From NCBI GenBank assembly GCA_014898415.1, contig RCTD01000002.1, positions 2,542,001 through 2,606,000 of the forward strand: a stretch of 64,000 nucleotides of DNA. The letters run 5' to 3'. Position 1 is the first letter of the stretch. The number at the start of each line of letters is the position of its first letter. Origin of the DNA: Stromatinia cepivora (lineage: Eukaryota > Ascomycota > Leotiomycetes > Helotiales > Sclerotiniaceae). Both the position numbers and the translations under genes were made by a program. Below the pieces are notes generated by a model. It searched no databases and was not told the DNA's origin. It was given only the letters and a program-made list of their open reading frames with translations. Shown here piece after piece: positions 38,261-50,474 of this stretch.

Positions 38261-39703
38261 ATGTCAGAATCCGGTTATTTCAACGTGGAGGAACCACCCG
38301 CTTCTTCAGGCCCCGCATATGACCTGATGGAAGACTCTGGAGTTGCCTTTGAAGATGAAGATAACTTCCCAGAAGAAACTCCAGGAGAACGCCTCGGAGC
38401 TATCTTCGAAGATGAGGAAAGTATTCAAGATGAAGAAAACATTCAAGATGAAACCGGAGTTGTCTTTGAAGAGGAAGAGAACACTCCGGAAGAAACTCCA
38501 GAAGAACGTCTCGCAGTCAAAAAAATGAGTCTCAAGAAATGTGCTGAAGATATGGTCTCCGAGCACTCGGAAGCTGTTGCTCTTGCTGCATTGGCAAAGA
38601 AAATAGAATCAGGACTGAAAGAGGTCAACACCAAGTTATTGGAGAAGAATGAAATTGTCCAATACTTCATCAAGAGGAACGGGGAGTTGTCAACTGAGAT
38701 CCGGGAGGAAGAGACGAACATCAAGTTCTTCAATTTGGAATCATCTTTGGGTATGAAGACACTGGAATGCGAGCAATTGTTTGAGGAAAATCAAAAGCTT
38801 TTGGAGAAATTCAGACTCTACGAAGAAGCCGTGAACCATAAAGGAAAAATCGATGTGGGCGCCTTACTAGTCGAGAACTCTGACTTAAAACGCAAGCTCG
38901 AAACGTCATCTCCTCACCCAGATTTCGACTATGGTGCACCTCCACATGAGGAACTTCAAAGTGAGGCTACATTCGTCAATCCCGAACAACAACTTTCGGA
39001 ATGGAAAGAAAACCCCAAGATCCAAGAATTTATCGCCGAAACTGTTCGCTCCGCCCTCAGCGAACAACGAAAATCAATGAAACATCTTTTCTTCGTCGGT
39101 CAACGCGTCCGCAACCGATTCCTCGAAAGAAACTCCGCATACGATCCCAAAGCCAAGGAACGCAACGCCATCTACGAACTAGGTAATTCAAGCGTCTTTA
39201 ACGGTCGTCCTATTACCGATGCTACTCTCTTTTCTCATGTCCCGGGTGTCGTATTCGAGAAACGCACCGATGAGGAAACTTTCAAGGATTTATACTGGGC
39301 AAGCTGGCAAACCGTACTCCGTCTCCAAGACTGCGCCGAATTCATCGAAATGCTCCGCTGGCATTCCTCCGTCAAAGCTTGGCGCAGATCAGACTACATG
39401 GAAACGGAATTCTTCAAAACCTGGACCAAAAACATCGACACGAGATTCGAGGACATGGATCTCGCTGCCGTGCGCGAATATTGCACAAACATTACCCGCA
39501 AGAAGCTCAAAGCATGTTATCTAGATGAGAAGAAAAGAAACATGAAGATTAGACGAAGCGTGGGATCAGGCAATGGTAAGTCTGATTATCTTCCTTGTGC
39601 TTGTGAGTGTGGAGGACAGGTTCAGGTTCCGCGTAAAACTATTGTTGCGAAGTCCAAACGGGTGTCGAGGTTGCCGTTTGGCAGGCGAGATACTGTATCG
39701 TAA
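38261..39703 (+). CDS. family member A: coiled-coil, GN-motif protein
   Basis: A single open frame of 480 residues starts at the ATG at 38261. Residues 1-90 are acidic and contain a partly duplicated unit (EEETPEER-like, DNA copies at about 38338-38400 and 38456-38518). Residues about 90-215 are heptad-patterned and predict a coiled coil. The conserved family block reads ERNAIYELGNSSVFN, then ITDATLF, FIEMLRWHSSVKAWR and TEFFKTW, matching copies B, C, D and J downstream. No known domain is recognised. A strong GTAAGT donor at 39576 and an AG at 39618-39619 could splice out 44 bp and end the protein at 39636, so the C-terminal 40 or so residues are uncertain. Function is unknown; the layout suggests a soluble, self-associating protein. 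Confidence 0.75.
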   Translation: MSESGYFNVEEPPASSGPAYDLMEDSGVAFEDEDNFPEETPGERLGAIFEDEESIQDEENIQDETGVVFEEEENTPEETPEERLAVKKMSLKKCAEDMVSEHSEAVALAALAKKIESGLKEVNTKLLEKNEIVQYFIKRNGELSTEIREEETNIKFFNLESSLGMKTLECEQLFEENQKLLEKFRLYEEAVNHKGKIDVGALLVENSDLKRKLETSSPHPDFDYGAPPHEELQSEATFVNPEQQLSEWKENPKIQEFIAETVRSALSEQRKSMKHLFFVGQRVRNRFLERNSAYDPKAKERNAIYELGNSSVFNGRPITDATLFSHVPGVVFEKRTDEETFKDLYWASWQTVLRLQDCAEFIEMLRWHSSVKAWRRSDYMETEFFKTWTKNIDTRFEDMDLAAVREYCTNITRKKLKACYLDEKKRNMKIRRSVGSGNGKSDYLPCACECGGQVQVPRKTIVAKSKRVSRLPFGRRDTVS

Positions 39704-41690
39704 ATGTTTTTTATATCAATTATCAAAGATCTTACCTTATATTATTTACTGAATTGCGCAAAGAATCGGGTTTGTTTTTTGAAATTGATATGGGGATGTG
39801 GGGAGGGTGTGTGATGAAGGGTTTGATGAGCTGGACGATGTTGGCGTTGATTGTCCTTTGTCAATTCATGCTCTGGGTGGTGTGGTGGGTGGAGCAAAAT
39901 GATTGGTTGGGTTCGGGTTTGGAAGACGTGCTGGACGCGGATGTTGAGGTTGATCTCGGATGGTGCGGTTTAGGATCAATTGAGTTGGAGTTGGAAGATA
40001 TGTTGGTGTGTGTTCGAACGGGATTGATGTTGGGGTGGTTGGTGGGTGAGTGTGCAGTGCTCACTGCACATCGCCGGGGCTGGAATTGGAACTGGGATTG
40101 GAATTCTCCACGCGTGGAGAAATCCTTGCGCAGTTTGTGTTTTTGGAAATAGAAGGGGAGGGGAGAGTGGTTGGGAGACGGAACCGAGTGAGAGTTCGCT
40201 GGCTTGAAGGCATGAAGCACCAATTTGAAACACGGAAACGAGAATTTGAGTGGATATGGATGGATTTACGACGCTTATGATAACGAATTTTTATATACCA
40301 AACACGAAACACGAAACATATATTAGATGGGACGGACGAAACAGATATACCTGCATAACGCTTGCATACGAATTTCCTTTACAAAGCAACAGAAAATACC
40401 CAATGGTTTAGGAGTTTTACTTTTTTGTGTATATGGCTTTATTATTTGAGGATTTGAGATTTTGAAGTTTTGAGTCTTGAAGATGCAAAAAGATGGGAAA
40501 AAAAACTTGAAATTTATTGAGGAAGGTAGAGATGAGATTTGGATTTATCGCATAATTATGAAAATGAAATGAAAATGAGATTAGGGGGTGATGTTGAAGT
40601 GTACGTGTGCTTTTCATGTGATGTGATGAGGAGTGAGAGTGGTGATGATTGAGGGTAGGTGGGCACAAGTCGAGCAGAAGATAAATTCCTAGTGTGAAAG
40701 ATCAGAACCTGGAGCCTACTCAAGTACCTGAGTTAAATGGCCGGAATTGTTAATGTGGATCTATATATAATTGGAAGCCATGCCTGTATGGAAAGAAAGG
40801 AGATCTCAATATGTTTATAGGCTCCACCTCATATAACATCGTTTCTAGTGAAAGATTGTACTTGCTTCGGTTTGCCAAGTGGTGAATGAAGCAGTGTGTT
40901 ATGCTATATATGGTGATGTGATGATCAAGGAGTGTTGGGAGTGTTGGGTTGTGTCTTTTGATGTTGGGGGTGTGAAGGTAAAAAGGTTGGTTTGATGGGT
41001 TACTAATGAGTATTGACGGGAGGGTTGGGAAGAAAGAAGGGAAAATAGAGGGAAAGAGGAAGCTAAAAAAAACGATGGTATTTGAAGGGTGATAAGAGAA
41101 TTATCTAGCACTTTGTATGTTGTAAGGATGAAAAGATGGTAGAGGCGTGTTTAATATTCAGAATATTCTTTGAAGGCTACGCGAAGTCCCTCGTTGAATT
41201 ATACTCAATGTTTTGGTTAAGTAACCGCGCTGGAGATACGGTCGCTGCTTAAGAAGGCTCGTCTCTTCGGTGATTGCTCGTATCAGTGGTATATGGTGGC
41301 ACAGGGAGTCAAAGAGGTTAATGAGGTAATTGAGAAGCATCATGACAATGAAGATCGCCGGAATCATTTCTCATCAGTAAATCATACTTATATACCTAGG
41401 TAGTCAAAACACTTAAAGTGGATATTCAATCGTCGTCATTGTCATCATTGTCGTTACCACTGTTTTGTCAACGTTTCATTTTCCTTTTCATTTTCACACC
41501 TGACTCCGCAAAATGACACCCCGTACTTTCAACTTTCAAACTTCACTCCAGCAAGTGAATGTCAATGTTTTGTTTGGCTTAGCGCGTTTTTCGCTTGGTG
41601 ATTCCCGCTTTCGAAATCTTTCTCGATTTTAATTCCATCGCAACACAAACACATCGCACGCTTTGGGAAGCATGACATACTTAGCTTATC
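39704..41690. other. intergenic, with a possible small Trp-rich ORF
   Basis: Directly after gene A an open frame can start at the ATG at 39790 and run to 40152 (120 residues), with a hydrophobic run LALIVLCQFMLWVVWWV and a WNWNWDW cluster. I cannot tell whether it is translated; opposing frames overlap it. A near-perfect inverted repeat (TGTGCAGTG/CACTGCACA) sits at 40051-40070. The rest, to 41690, is low-complexity GT/GA-rich sequence without supported genes. Confidence 0.4.
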
Positions 41691-43051
41691 ATGTCGGCTT
41701 CAAAATGCACTAGAAATGCAGCTCACGAATCCGAAACTATCTTCACAGTCAAAGCTAAACTAATCGCAAAACAAGCCGAACTTCTCATCTTGGCCCAAGA
41801 AGTCAGTAATGAAGAAAAGACCGCCCGAAATCTCTGTGAGGAAGCTGAGTGCAAGAGATTGGAAGCAAAAGAAGTCAGCAGCCAATGGACGGACAAACTG
41901 GGTGCTTTGTTGTCGAAGAAAAATCAGCATGAATTACTTGTCGAGGATATCCGTATGCACACTGCGTACCTGGAAAGAACTCGTGATGTTAAGGCAGGGG
42001 ATCAAGAGGAGCACACATTTAAGGATCATTTGAAGAAGGATAACAAGGAGTTGGAGAACAAATTGGAAAGTCTTCAGCAAGCTCTGGATGATGCAAAAAC
42101 TTCAATGGGCGAGGAAATAAGTCGGTTGAAGGTTGGGTTTGATGCGCTTGCGATTACAAACCGCTACACAGGCGCTTCATTGAACCAGGAGATTGATAGA
42201 TTGAAGGCGGAGAATGAGGTGCTTGCCATTACGAATAGCGACACAATAACTTCTATGGGCGAAGTTATTGACGAATTGAAGGCTTCACTCAGGGCCGTCA
42301 ATCATGATGTGGCATTGACTACAGAGAAAAAGAGTCAATTGGGGGAGACGGCGAAGAAAGACTTTGGCTACATGAGCGCACAGCCTGACATCAATGGTTA
42401 AGGTGCGCGGGCGAGCTTTCTTGAAAGCCATCGCTTGCGTGGCTCTGAAGCTTCTCCTTCTATTAAAGGTCTTCTACGAGATGGATCTAAGCCAGATCAT
42501 CATTTCCATGCTGTTGCCGATGCAACTTTATACCGCCCGCCCGTTGGGATCAGGATTCCGCACTGACTGCGACACATTTATTCGGATTTATGGTGTCAAA
42601 TGGCAGACTGCCTGGAGACTAAAATCTTGCAGGCTTTTCAATTATCTGGTAAACCAATATGCAGCAGCGAAGAGTTACAACCCCCAAACATTCGGAAGCA
42701 CAGAATTTTTCAAGCTCTGGTGTGGCATGGGCATCTCATTTGATGAAAAGACCCTAGTCAGAACCAACGCATGGTTTCAAAGGGCCACCAGCAACAATCG
42801 CAAACCCGTCCCCTGGCGCGGACTTGGGCCTGCCCTCGACAAAATTTATAATCATGGAAGCATACCTCAATATCCTGACGGAGTCGCAAGGAAGAATGAA
42901 TCTAAAGACATGCTCATACATGAGATACAGAAAAATGCGAAGTTTTATGCCAAAATGCAGTCACTTCTGCAACAAGTGGGCTTTGCAGTTCGGGGGCTGT
43001 TACTTGGGGAGGATGAGATCTCTGCTTGTATATTAGTTAGGATGGTGTCAT
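41691..43051 (+). pseudogene. family member B, disrupted
   Basis: The ATG at 41691 opens a 236-codon coiled-coil frame (EEISRLKVGFDALAIT, EIDRLKAENEVLAIT units). It is stopped by an in-frame TAA at 42399-42401. The same frame then continues with RASFLESHRLRG and the family block HAVADATLYRPPVG, to a TGA at 42564-42566. The rest of the conserved domain continues in the +1 frame: TFIRIYGVKWQTAWRLKSC, FNYLVNQYAA, GSTEFFKLW. One nonsense codon plus one frameshift make this a pseudogene, unless unannotated introns rescue it; I found no suitable splice sites. The tail, in the +1 frame to 43074, merges into copy C. Confidence 0.75.
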
Positions 43052-43999
43052 CGACCAGACATGGCGATAATTGAAGAGGGAAATGAGGCTGCACATCATG
43101 CAGATGACTTGCTTGACGCCTTCTTGTTTTTTCCTGAAATATTCGACATCCACTTCAGACCTGCATCGGCTACATTTAAGTAATATAAAGATATATACGA
43201 AGTACCTCCTGCCGATGTTATCTTCATGGCCATATATTAGAGTTCCATGCCATTGATTGACTTGATCAACTGGTATACTCGTGTGAAGCAATGGCATCCT
43301 CATGATTTTGTTTCCACCGAGTTCTACAGAAAGTGGGAACATTATGGATTACTAGATCTATGTGGCCGTCAAGCTGGGGATTGATCTACAGATTGGACTC
43401 CGAGTCGAGATTGGAAAAGTTGGTCACCTCCTAGTGAATCACCAGATTGGTCTTTGACTGTTGAAACTCTGGCGAGGCTATACTTTTCTGAGGAGGGGGG
43501 GAGTAAGAGGGAACAACGGAATTCGGACTCGCTTCCGCTTGCCGAGCCTGACCAACTTCATCCTGTTATAGGGGGGTTGTTGAATCAGGAAATTCCTAGA
43601 CCGGAATTTCCAATCAACGATCAGTGTTATTCTGAAGGAGAGTCTCGGGCTGACTCTCGCGATGAACCTTCTTGTCAATTGGCTGTTAAAGATAGCAATG
43701 CTATTGAATTGCGGTCAAAACTGGATTTGGGACCTTCTGATAATGATTCGATCACGCGTGGCGAGGCCCGGGGCCCATCGGTAGGGGCCACTACCAACTC
43801 TAGAGGGGGCGATAACCGTCGCGGCGGAGAGGAGTATCTAGTGCCAGCTCTGTACAAGTCAGAAAACTCGGATTTATATAATCATAGCGGTGGGAGTTCG
43901 CAAGCTGTAGCAGCAGATAGCGATCGGGGTGATTGTATTACGCAATTTGAAGCATCTGATGACGGTTGGGCAGTAGGACCTTACAGTCGTTGGTGTTGA
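43052..43999 (+). pseudogene. family member C, fragment
   Basis: Starting at 43052 the frame reads RPDMAIIEEGNEAAHHADDL followed by LLDAFLFFPEIF, a clear copy of the family block. A probable 63-bp intron (43180-43242) joins to SMPLIDLINWYTRVKQWH and VSTEFYRKWEHYG, parallel to copies A, B and D. An in-frame TGA at 43382-43384 interrupts it. The frame then stays open as a hydrophilic Ser/Asp/Gly-rich tail to 43999. The coiled-coil half and start codon are missing or lie in the end of copy B, so this is a truncated copy, perhaps fused to B by deletion. Confidence 0.65.
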
Positions 44000-44747
44000 T
44001 GTGTATCAAGCGGCGGTAAGACATGTTTATGATAATTCTGCTTGCATTGATTTGGGATAAAAAGTCTGTAATTAGATCATATGCAACCATCAAGATGCTA
44101 AATATACAGACAGACATGACTTCCCACAAACTGTGAAGATTGCTTGGGCCTATCACAAAACTTGAAACCCACATATGATTGCTTTGTGACATTGATTGTA
44201 CGTAGTAACTGACAGCACCTGCTTGATAGTCTGTGCAAACTGCCTACTAACATATCTTCTCATCTATAAAATCATCTCCCCCTCTATGTAATTCGCAATT
44301 CATATTCCGCAAGATCATCCCAAAGTTGTTCAGCACAACACCCAGCGAACACCAAAATGAAGTGCCCAAAGATGAAATTAATATTTTCTGCGCAGCCGAG
44401 ACGTCAAGCATGGCAAGTAATTCACTTTCCACACCCTTCACTTCTGAATCCGGGTTAAATTCCTTCCGCATCTTTCGCTGGATTTCTCAACGTCGCTTTT
44501 CTTCCTACTCTGCTTCCTAAACACAAAATTTGTTGTCAGCGCCTTCAACTCAATTGATGTACAAAAACCCATGACATTTTTCAATACAGTGCTTTCGCTG
44601 AATTAATCAATTTGAATCGCGCTTTGGTCTCTACAATTTCAATTTTGCTAGCAGATTTGTTCGATATCACTTTATCGCATCATCGCACTCAGGAACACAG
44701 AAGATCATCTGATTCCTTCATATCACTTACGTTGACGGTATCACAAG
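44000..44747. other. intergenic between copies C and D
   Basis: No gene is supported. A 64-codon plus-strand frame at 44326-44520 is Ser/Thr-rich and not obviously conserved. Sequence before 44748 has the CT/AT composition of a promoter and leader. Confidence 0.5.
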
Positions 44748-45760
44748 ATGGATGAAGATGAAGTTTTCAAGCCCATCAAGGTATGGTTTTAGTTTGAGTC
44801 GGTTTCAATGTTACTCGTGACTGACTACGTATACCTGCTAGGATCTGATTGCCGATCTTAAGAGGCAGCTAAATGAGAAGGATGAACTTTTAAGAAAGGC
44901 CAACGATGAGAATATGCGTGAGCTCACAGACATGTATGAGTTAGGTAAGCAGTTTATCAATATAGTTTTATGTTTACTGACGTTATTTTTTCGCAGGGAA
45001 AGGTCTTGTATTTAAAAATAAGGTGTTGCAGCTGAGTTTCGAGGGACAAGCAGTCAACGGAGATTTCATTTCGGTGTTATGCGCTCAGCTACTGTGGCTT
45101 TATCATGATTACACGACTGTCAAGTCATCTTACGATAATCTGGTACTGTCAGAATCACTCAAAAAGGCAACATACGACCTGGGTCTCAGGATTAGGGCTC
45201 GCAAGATGGAGCTGGATCTCGCAGCTAAAACTGGTTCCACGCCAAGAGAAAACATCATGAAACTTGGAAACATCGCTGCGCATGGTGCAGATGCGGTCGC
45301 CGATGCTCACATGGTCAGCGTATATGATCCTGAGCATGAAACCTCCCCTGGAACCACGCACGACGCGATTTTCAGACGATTTCCTGGATTCAGGGAACAA
45401 TACAAACTCAACTACCTTGTTCCTCCTGAGATACCACTCAAGTTTACAGTGTCTGATTTCACAGATGCTTCATACTTCTCGTATTTCATTTGCTTGATTG
45501 ACTGGTATGAAAAGCTTAGACTGTGGAATCTGGAGGGTGTCGTTGGTCTTGCATATGTTATGCTTAGAAAACGTATTGAGAGGCTCGTGAATCGGATATA
45601 TCCTTTGGAAGAATTCCACAATGATGATGAGTTCGAGGAAAATAGGGAAGTCATGAAAGAGTATCATGACCTTATGCCCATCATTTCCAAATTGAGGAAT
45701 ACACATATGGAATACCGTGCTAAATTGAGTCTTAGTCGTAAAGGACCGAGGCGAGCTTGA
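44748..45760 (+). CDS. family member D: GN.AAHG-domain protein
   Basis: Three exons (44748-44780, 44842-44944, 44997-45760) encode 299 residues. Exon 1 encodes MDEDEVFKPIK, 11 codons ending in phase 0, as in gene E. A short coil (LIADLKRQLNEKDELLRKAN) is followed by the family block TPRENIMKLGNIAAHGADAV then ADAHMVS, then FICLIDWYEKLRLW and the C-terminal NRIYPLEEFHNDDEFEENRE. The C-terminal 45 residues align well with gene E (LVSKVHPDEEFKNDDDF). Intron 1 and intron 2 have CTGAC branch sites. The protein is intact and probably soluble; function is unknown. Confidence 0.8.
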
Positions 45761-46059
45761 GACAGACATGGCATTATCTCTGACATGCAAGAACAGGATA
45801 CTACTTCTTCCTACCGCTTTCATCACCATAAATCCTTCGAGCTCTCAATAGAGTTTGCATTAGTCCTACATAGCAAATATAAACACCAATCCTCGGATGG
45901 TAATGTATTTTTCTACGTCAAAAGAGCACATTTCATCGTGCTAAGATGCCAGTCTTAGATATAATTCACTCGTTGTTCCAATCCACCACAAGTTCGCGTA
46001 AATTTCCTTCCACCGTGTCCACGACGCTACGCAGATAACCACATTCAAAGATCGGAAAA

Positions 46060-47537
46060 ATGGAGGAAGAAGCAAGCTTTCAGTATATCAAGGTACGTGT
46101 TCGAAGTAAATCTCCATTGTACATTACTAATATTTACCACAATAGGACGTGATTACGAAATTGAGAGCCCAGCTTGCAGAACAGAAGATGACAATTGCAG
46201 TCAGCGTGGAGATTATTGCCAACTTGAGGTCGCAACTTGCAGAACAGAAGACTACAAACGCAGTTAATGAGGATCGTATTGTCAATTTGAGGCCTCATCT
46301 TGCAGAACAGGACATGGAGAACGCTTTAAGCACAGAGGAAATTGAAAGTCTAAATCTGATCATCGGAGAGAAAAATGCCAATAATAGTAGTCTGGAGGGA
46401 ATTGTAGAGAGCCAAAAGCCGACGATCGCCAGCAAAGACATCATATTAACCTTAGAAACAACACTACGACAATGTGGCGGCAGATTTGACGAAATGTCTG
46501 ATTCAGCGACTGTTGTCGCACCTGCAGAAATAGAATTTGCGAGAAGCAGAGCGGACACTCATGTCACAGAAACTACGCAGAATTACGCAGAGGATAGTGA
46601 CTCGGCATACACACAGGGACTTATGCAAAGTCTCGAGATTGAGCGTTCTGTGAAGGTACAGAACCTGGTGGAGAAACTAGATGCGGCAAGAATGTTGTTG
46701 GAAAAACTGAAGGATGAGAAGGGGAGGATGAAGGCACTATATGGTATTGGTATGGGTGCTAGGATTTGAAATTTTGTTACGGAATATGTAAAAGTTGTAA
46801 CTGATGATATCAAATTGAAGTGGGGTGTTGAACAGTGGCTGAGAAAGCATGGAAATGAATGTGCACATGGCCCCGCACCACTTGCGGATGCAGAAGTCAT
46901 TTTACATTGTCTGAAAAACTTACAGCTCGGATGGCAAATGCGCCAGTTTATAGCGACTTACAGCGTCGGTCCTTCTGTTGTAATTAAGCACTCTAAGTTT
47001 ACTAAGTCCATCGGATTACTCAAATTTCATGGCCATCTTGATATGCGGCGTTTTGATGCGACGGATTTCGAAGCGGCAACCTCGACGGATTTTGATGAAC
47101 TCAGAGAAAGAATCATGGATCTTGTATCTAAAGTACACCCGGATGAGGAGTTCAAAAATGACGATGACTTCAATGCCAACGAGGAATATTGCGAAGAATA
47201 TAAAGACCTGAATGAGATGCACATCAAAATATCGGCAGCTCATGCAACATACAGAAGAACTAAAGAGCTTAAGTGCCAAGGTTTGCAGCTCATGCAACAT
47301 ACAGAAGAACTAAAGAGCTTAAGTGCCAAGGTGTGGAGCATCGTCCGATTAATGGTAGTCTGCTTACCTGGAGGGACCGGAACGAAAGCGCCTGGTCAAC
47401 AGAATATGAAATTGCCCACTGCGTTTGTCTTCATTTCTTGTTGCACGTTAGAACGGAGAATTCTCATTAAGAAGCATCTGGATCATTCTGGTATTTTAGT
47501 CCAAACATCCAGAATTCAACACGATTACCTCCACTAG
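46060..47537 (+). CDS. family member E, C-terminus altered by 50-bp duplication
   Basis: Three exons (46060-46092, 46146-46743, 46795-47537) give 457 residues. Exon 1 (MEEEASFQYIK) mirrors gene D. Residues about 15-100 are 21-residue coil repeats of the type NLRSQLAEQKTTNAV. The family block is WLRKHGNECAHGPAPLADAE, with a C-terminal LVSKVHPDEEFKNDDDFNA shared with D. A 50-bp tandem duplication (47235-47284, 47285-47334) shifts the frame, so the last 90 residues are novel compared with the frame that existed before it. The second intron is inferred from frame continuity; its donor could be any of three nearby GT sites. Possibly still functional up to the duplication. Confidence 0.65.
47235..47334 (+). 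repeat. 50-bp tandem duplication within gene E
   Basis: Two adjacent 50-bp copies beginning GCAGCTCATGCAACATACAG differ at one base only. Because 50 is not a multiple of three, the second copy is read in another frame. The near-identity means the event is recent. Confidence 0.97.
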
Positions 47538-48611
47538 ATGATGATTCAATATAAAATTCACTCGTGCACTTTGAGAAATAAATTTGTAAGATGTTATTCC
47601 AAGATCTTTGTGGTAAGTGGATCGCTGCGAATGACAGACATCAGACCCTTAGAAAAGAGAAGAGAAAAGATCCATAAGTAATTTTAACCCAATATCTTTC
47701 TGGTATGCTGACTAGACATAGAAGCAGTAAAGCAATGTCTTTCGGCCGTAGACCCAACCTTTTTGGAAGGACAAACCGTTTTCGATGGAATAAAGGCGGC
47801 CAGATCATCGGTCTATCAGTAAGGGTCTCCATAGCATTAGTGAGGGGTGAAGAGTGCCATGAAGAAAACTCTGTAGATTTGAACAGCTACCTTCTCTCTG
47901 TTTCTAATAACTAGGCGACTGTGTGAGGACCATTTACATGACAAATATACGCCATACCGATGGGTTAATACATATTAGCCCAGTCCTCGATAATACAGCG
48001 GAGAGAAGATTAAACTTTCCAAATCCTCATAAGCCTGCAAATAGCAGACTATGGTATGCTGAAAATAAGTGCCAAGCCATTCGCTAATTAGAGCATCTTA
48101 AACTGCCTTGAGGTTCGGGGAAATGTAGAATTGAGTGTCTAGCTTTGTATATCTAGGGTAAAAATGATCGATATGTGGAGCATGACCGAATCATAAACAT
48201 TAAGAAGGCAGAGCTTCCACCATATTATGGTACTATTGCATGGCATGGCCGTGATTATACCGCAAAGTAAGGTCGGAATTTTGGGTTGATCCAGTCTATT
48301 GCGCCTGTTCTCGGGCAGCCGTAGCGACGGGGTTTTTTTCCATCTAGACACACACGTGTGATACACATACGGTTCCTAGCATATTGAGGTAGCTAACGCA
48401 CTTTTAAGAAAGATATCTTAGCATGAGTTCTTAAACATTTACAATCAAAAGCTCATTCCCTACTTTACTTAATCGCCGTCTTTCCCCGAAGTTTCCATTT
48501 TTTATCTGTAACCGGGGCTCTTTCCCTATTTCAATTTCTCTGTGTTTCATTCCGAAACCTTTCCTACACAGAATAAGCACCAAAGTATATGCACCTGTTC
48601 CCAGAGTAACA
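47538..48611. other. intergenic between E and F
   Basis: No supported gene. A 69-codon frame at 47705-47914 starts with ATG and has a basic N-terminus (RHRSSKAMSFGRRPNLFG) but no recognised feature. CT-rich leader-like sequence precedes 48612. Confidence 0.5.
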
Positions 48612-49811
48612 ATGGCCGAGCAAAAGAAGATGGCGGCTTTTCAGAAGCCCAGACAACCTCGACGATCATTACTGCCGAACATCTCTCAGCTTACTAGCCA
48701 TGAAAGTACGAATGGCATTCCCATGACATTGGATACTTTAGTGCTCAATGCGAACAATAATACTACTGACTGGCAACATCTATACTTGAAATCCAGACTT
48801 CTAAATACCAAACTTCGATCGAAGCATCGACGTGAACGCGATAGACTTATCAAGGAGAAGTTGGCAATGCGCAGAGCTATTAATGGTCTTCGCGTCACAT
48901 TATCTCAGTCTCAGCGTAACACCTTAAAGGTGCTAGCTACTGAATGGTCATTTTCGCGGAAGGAGATAGATCGTCTGAAGCAGCAGGTGTCTGGCTTGCA
49001 GAGCGATAACTTGGAGTATAGCAGTCGCGTGGAAGATCTAACCTCCAGCCTCGAAAAAACGTCACTACGGTTATCAGAAGAGACAGAAGCTAATACTCAG
49101 GCGCAAAAATATCATGAAGAGATGAGCGCGAAGACAGAAGATCTGCACAAACGGTGGATCGAGCTAGATGGTAAACTTACTACTTTTTGGCGAGAGAAGC
49201 AGGAACTACGGGATGCACTTTCAAAGAGCTATGATGAAATCAATGGTCTAAATCATGTGCTTGAAGTGTACAGCGTGGTAGTCGAAAGCATTATGAACAG
49301 AAAAAGAGAATGGAGCAAACCTTGTCAACAACGCGATAGGAACATCATCATTAGAGGGCATGAGATTGCGCATGGAGGAACGTAAGTTATTTTATTTTAT
49401 CTAATACGCCCGAAAGATAAGTACTGACATGTTCAAAGGTGTCTCGCAGACGCTTATCGAATCATGTCTACTGGCAACAATGACTTGGAATGGTACAAAG
49501 AACATTATGGAACAACCCCCGAGATTGTTTTGAAGTTTGAAACCAGTAAAGCATTTTTGGAGCTTATCAATATGCGATACGAGCTCTACCGCTACAAAAA
49601 GCATGTTAAAACGGCCGCTGATGGATTCGAAGAGGATTTCCAAAAACTGTTGGAGATGATTCTGGCACAGCAGACAAGCATGACTGCTGAATCTGCGCAA
49701 AACCTTCTTGTAGGAGACAACCCCACAACTTCGAGACGTATCTATTCTAAGCTTTGCGTCCTGTGGGAAAATGGGATGAGACAAGGACTGCGGGCAATTC
49801 GAAAACAATAG
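48612..49811 (+). CDS. family member F: coiled-coil, GH.IAHGG protein
   Basis: Two exons (48612-49381, 49439-49811) encode 380 residues. A basic N-terminus (KPRQPRRSLLPN) leads to a long coil at about residues 55-235. The family block is SIMNRKREWSKPCQQRD followed by IIIRGHEIAHGG, and the intron falls in phase 2 within the Thr codon right after HGG. Exon 2 begins CLADAYRIMSTGNND, then WYKEHYG, FLELINMRYELYRYK and FEEDFQKLLEMI. Same intron position and order as G, H and I. Function unknown; all parts are intact. Confidence 0.82.
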
Positions 49812-50474
49812 GATAGCGGTTTTATATCATTCTTGATGTTATATATTAAAATTGATAACACGAATATTAAATATATATATAATATATTCTAAAATACCCA
49901 ACAAACAGTTATAGGTAAAGATATTTTAAAAGATCGAATTATCAATCAATAAAGCCATTCTTTTATCATCGATAATCCAATTAATCATAGCATGAGATGT
50001 CTTAAAATTGAGCTCTATATTTGTATTAATATGTTGGCGATCGATGTTTATACGTTCTGATTAAATGACTTGAATACAATCACATTCAACGATTCTTTAT
50101 ACCCAAGAATTAGCTTATAATTTTTCAGCCCAATGTCTTTTTCTTTACTTAATAAACAATCTTTTCAATCATGATATAATAATTTGAGCTATTATAGTAT
50201 GCTAGGCGTTTGTTAGTTCTATCAATACTCGGCAAGCAGCATGCCCGAGTGAATTACAGTATGCATAAAGCAACCGTATTGAATCTCATATTTCTCGCTT
50301 AGCTTGCGTGTATAAGATAGATCACTTCAGTCTCTCATGGAATACCTTTCAAGAATTTTTCCAACACATCAAAATATCTCCTGGCATTTGACTGCGACCG
50401 AGAAACTGTATCGTGTCTACACAACACAGAACTAAGGCTTCTAGAATCTTCCTCTAAAATCTACAAGGCATAAG
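49812..50474. other. AT-rich intergenic between F and G
   Basis: AT-rich sequence with a TATATATAATATAT run at about 49870. No gene seen. The final 100 bp carry the CT/CA-rich leader of gene G. Confidence 0.55.
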
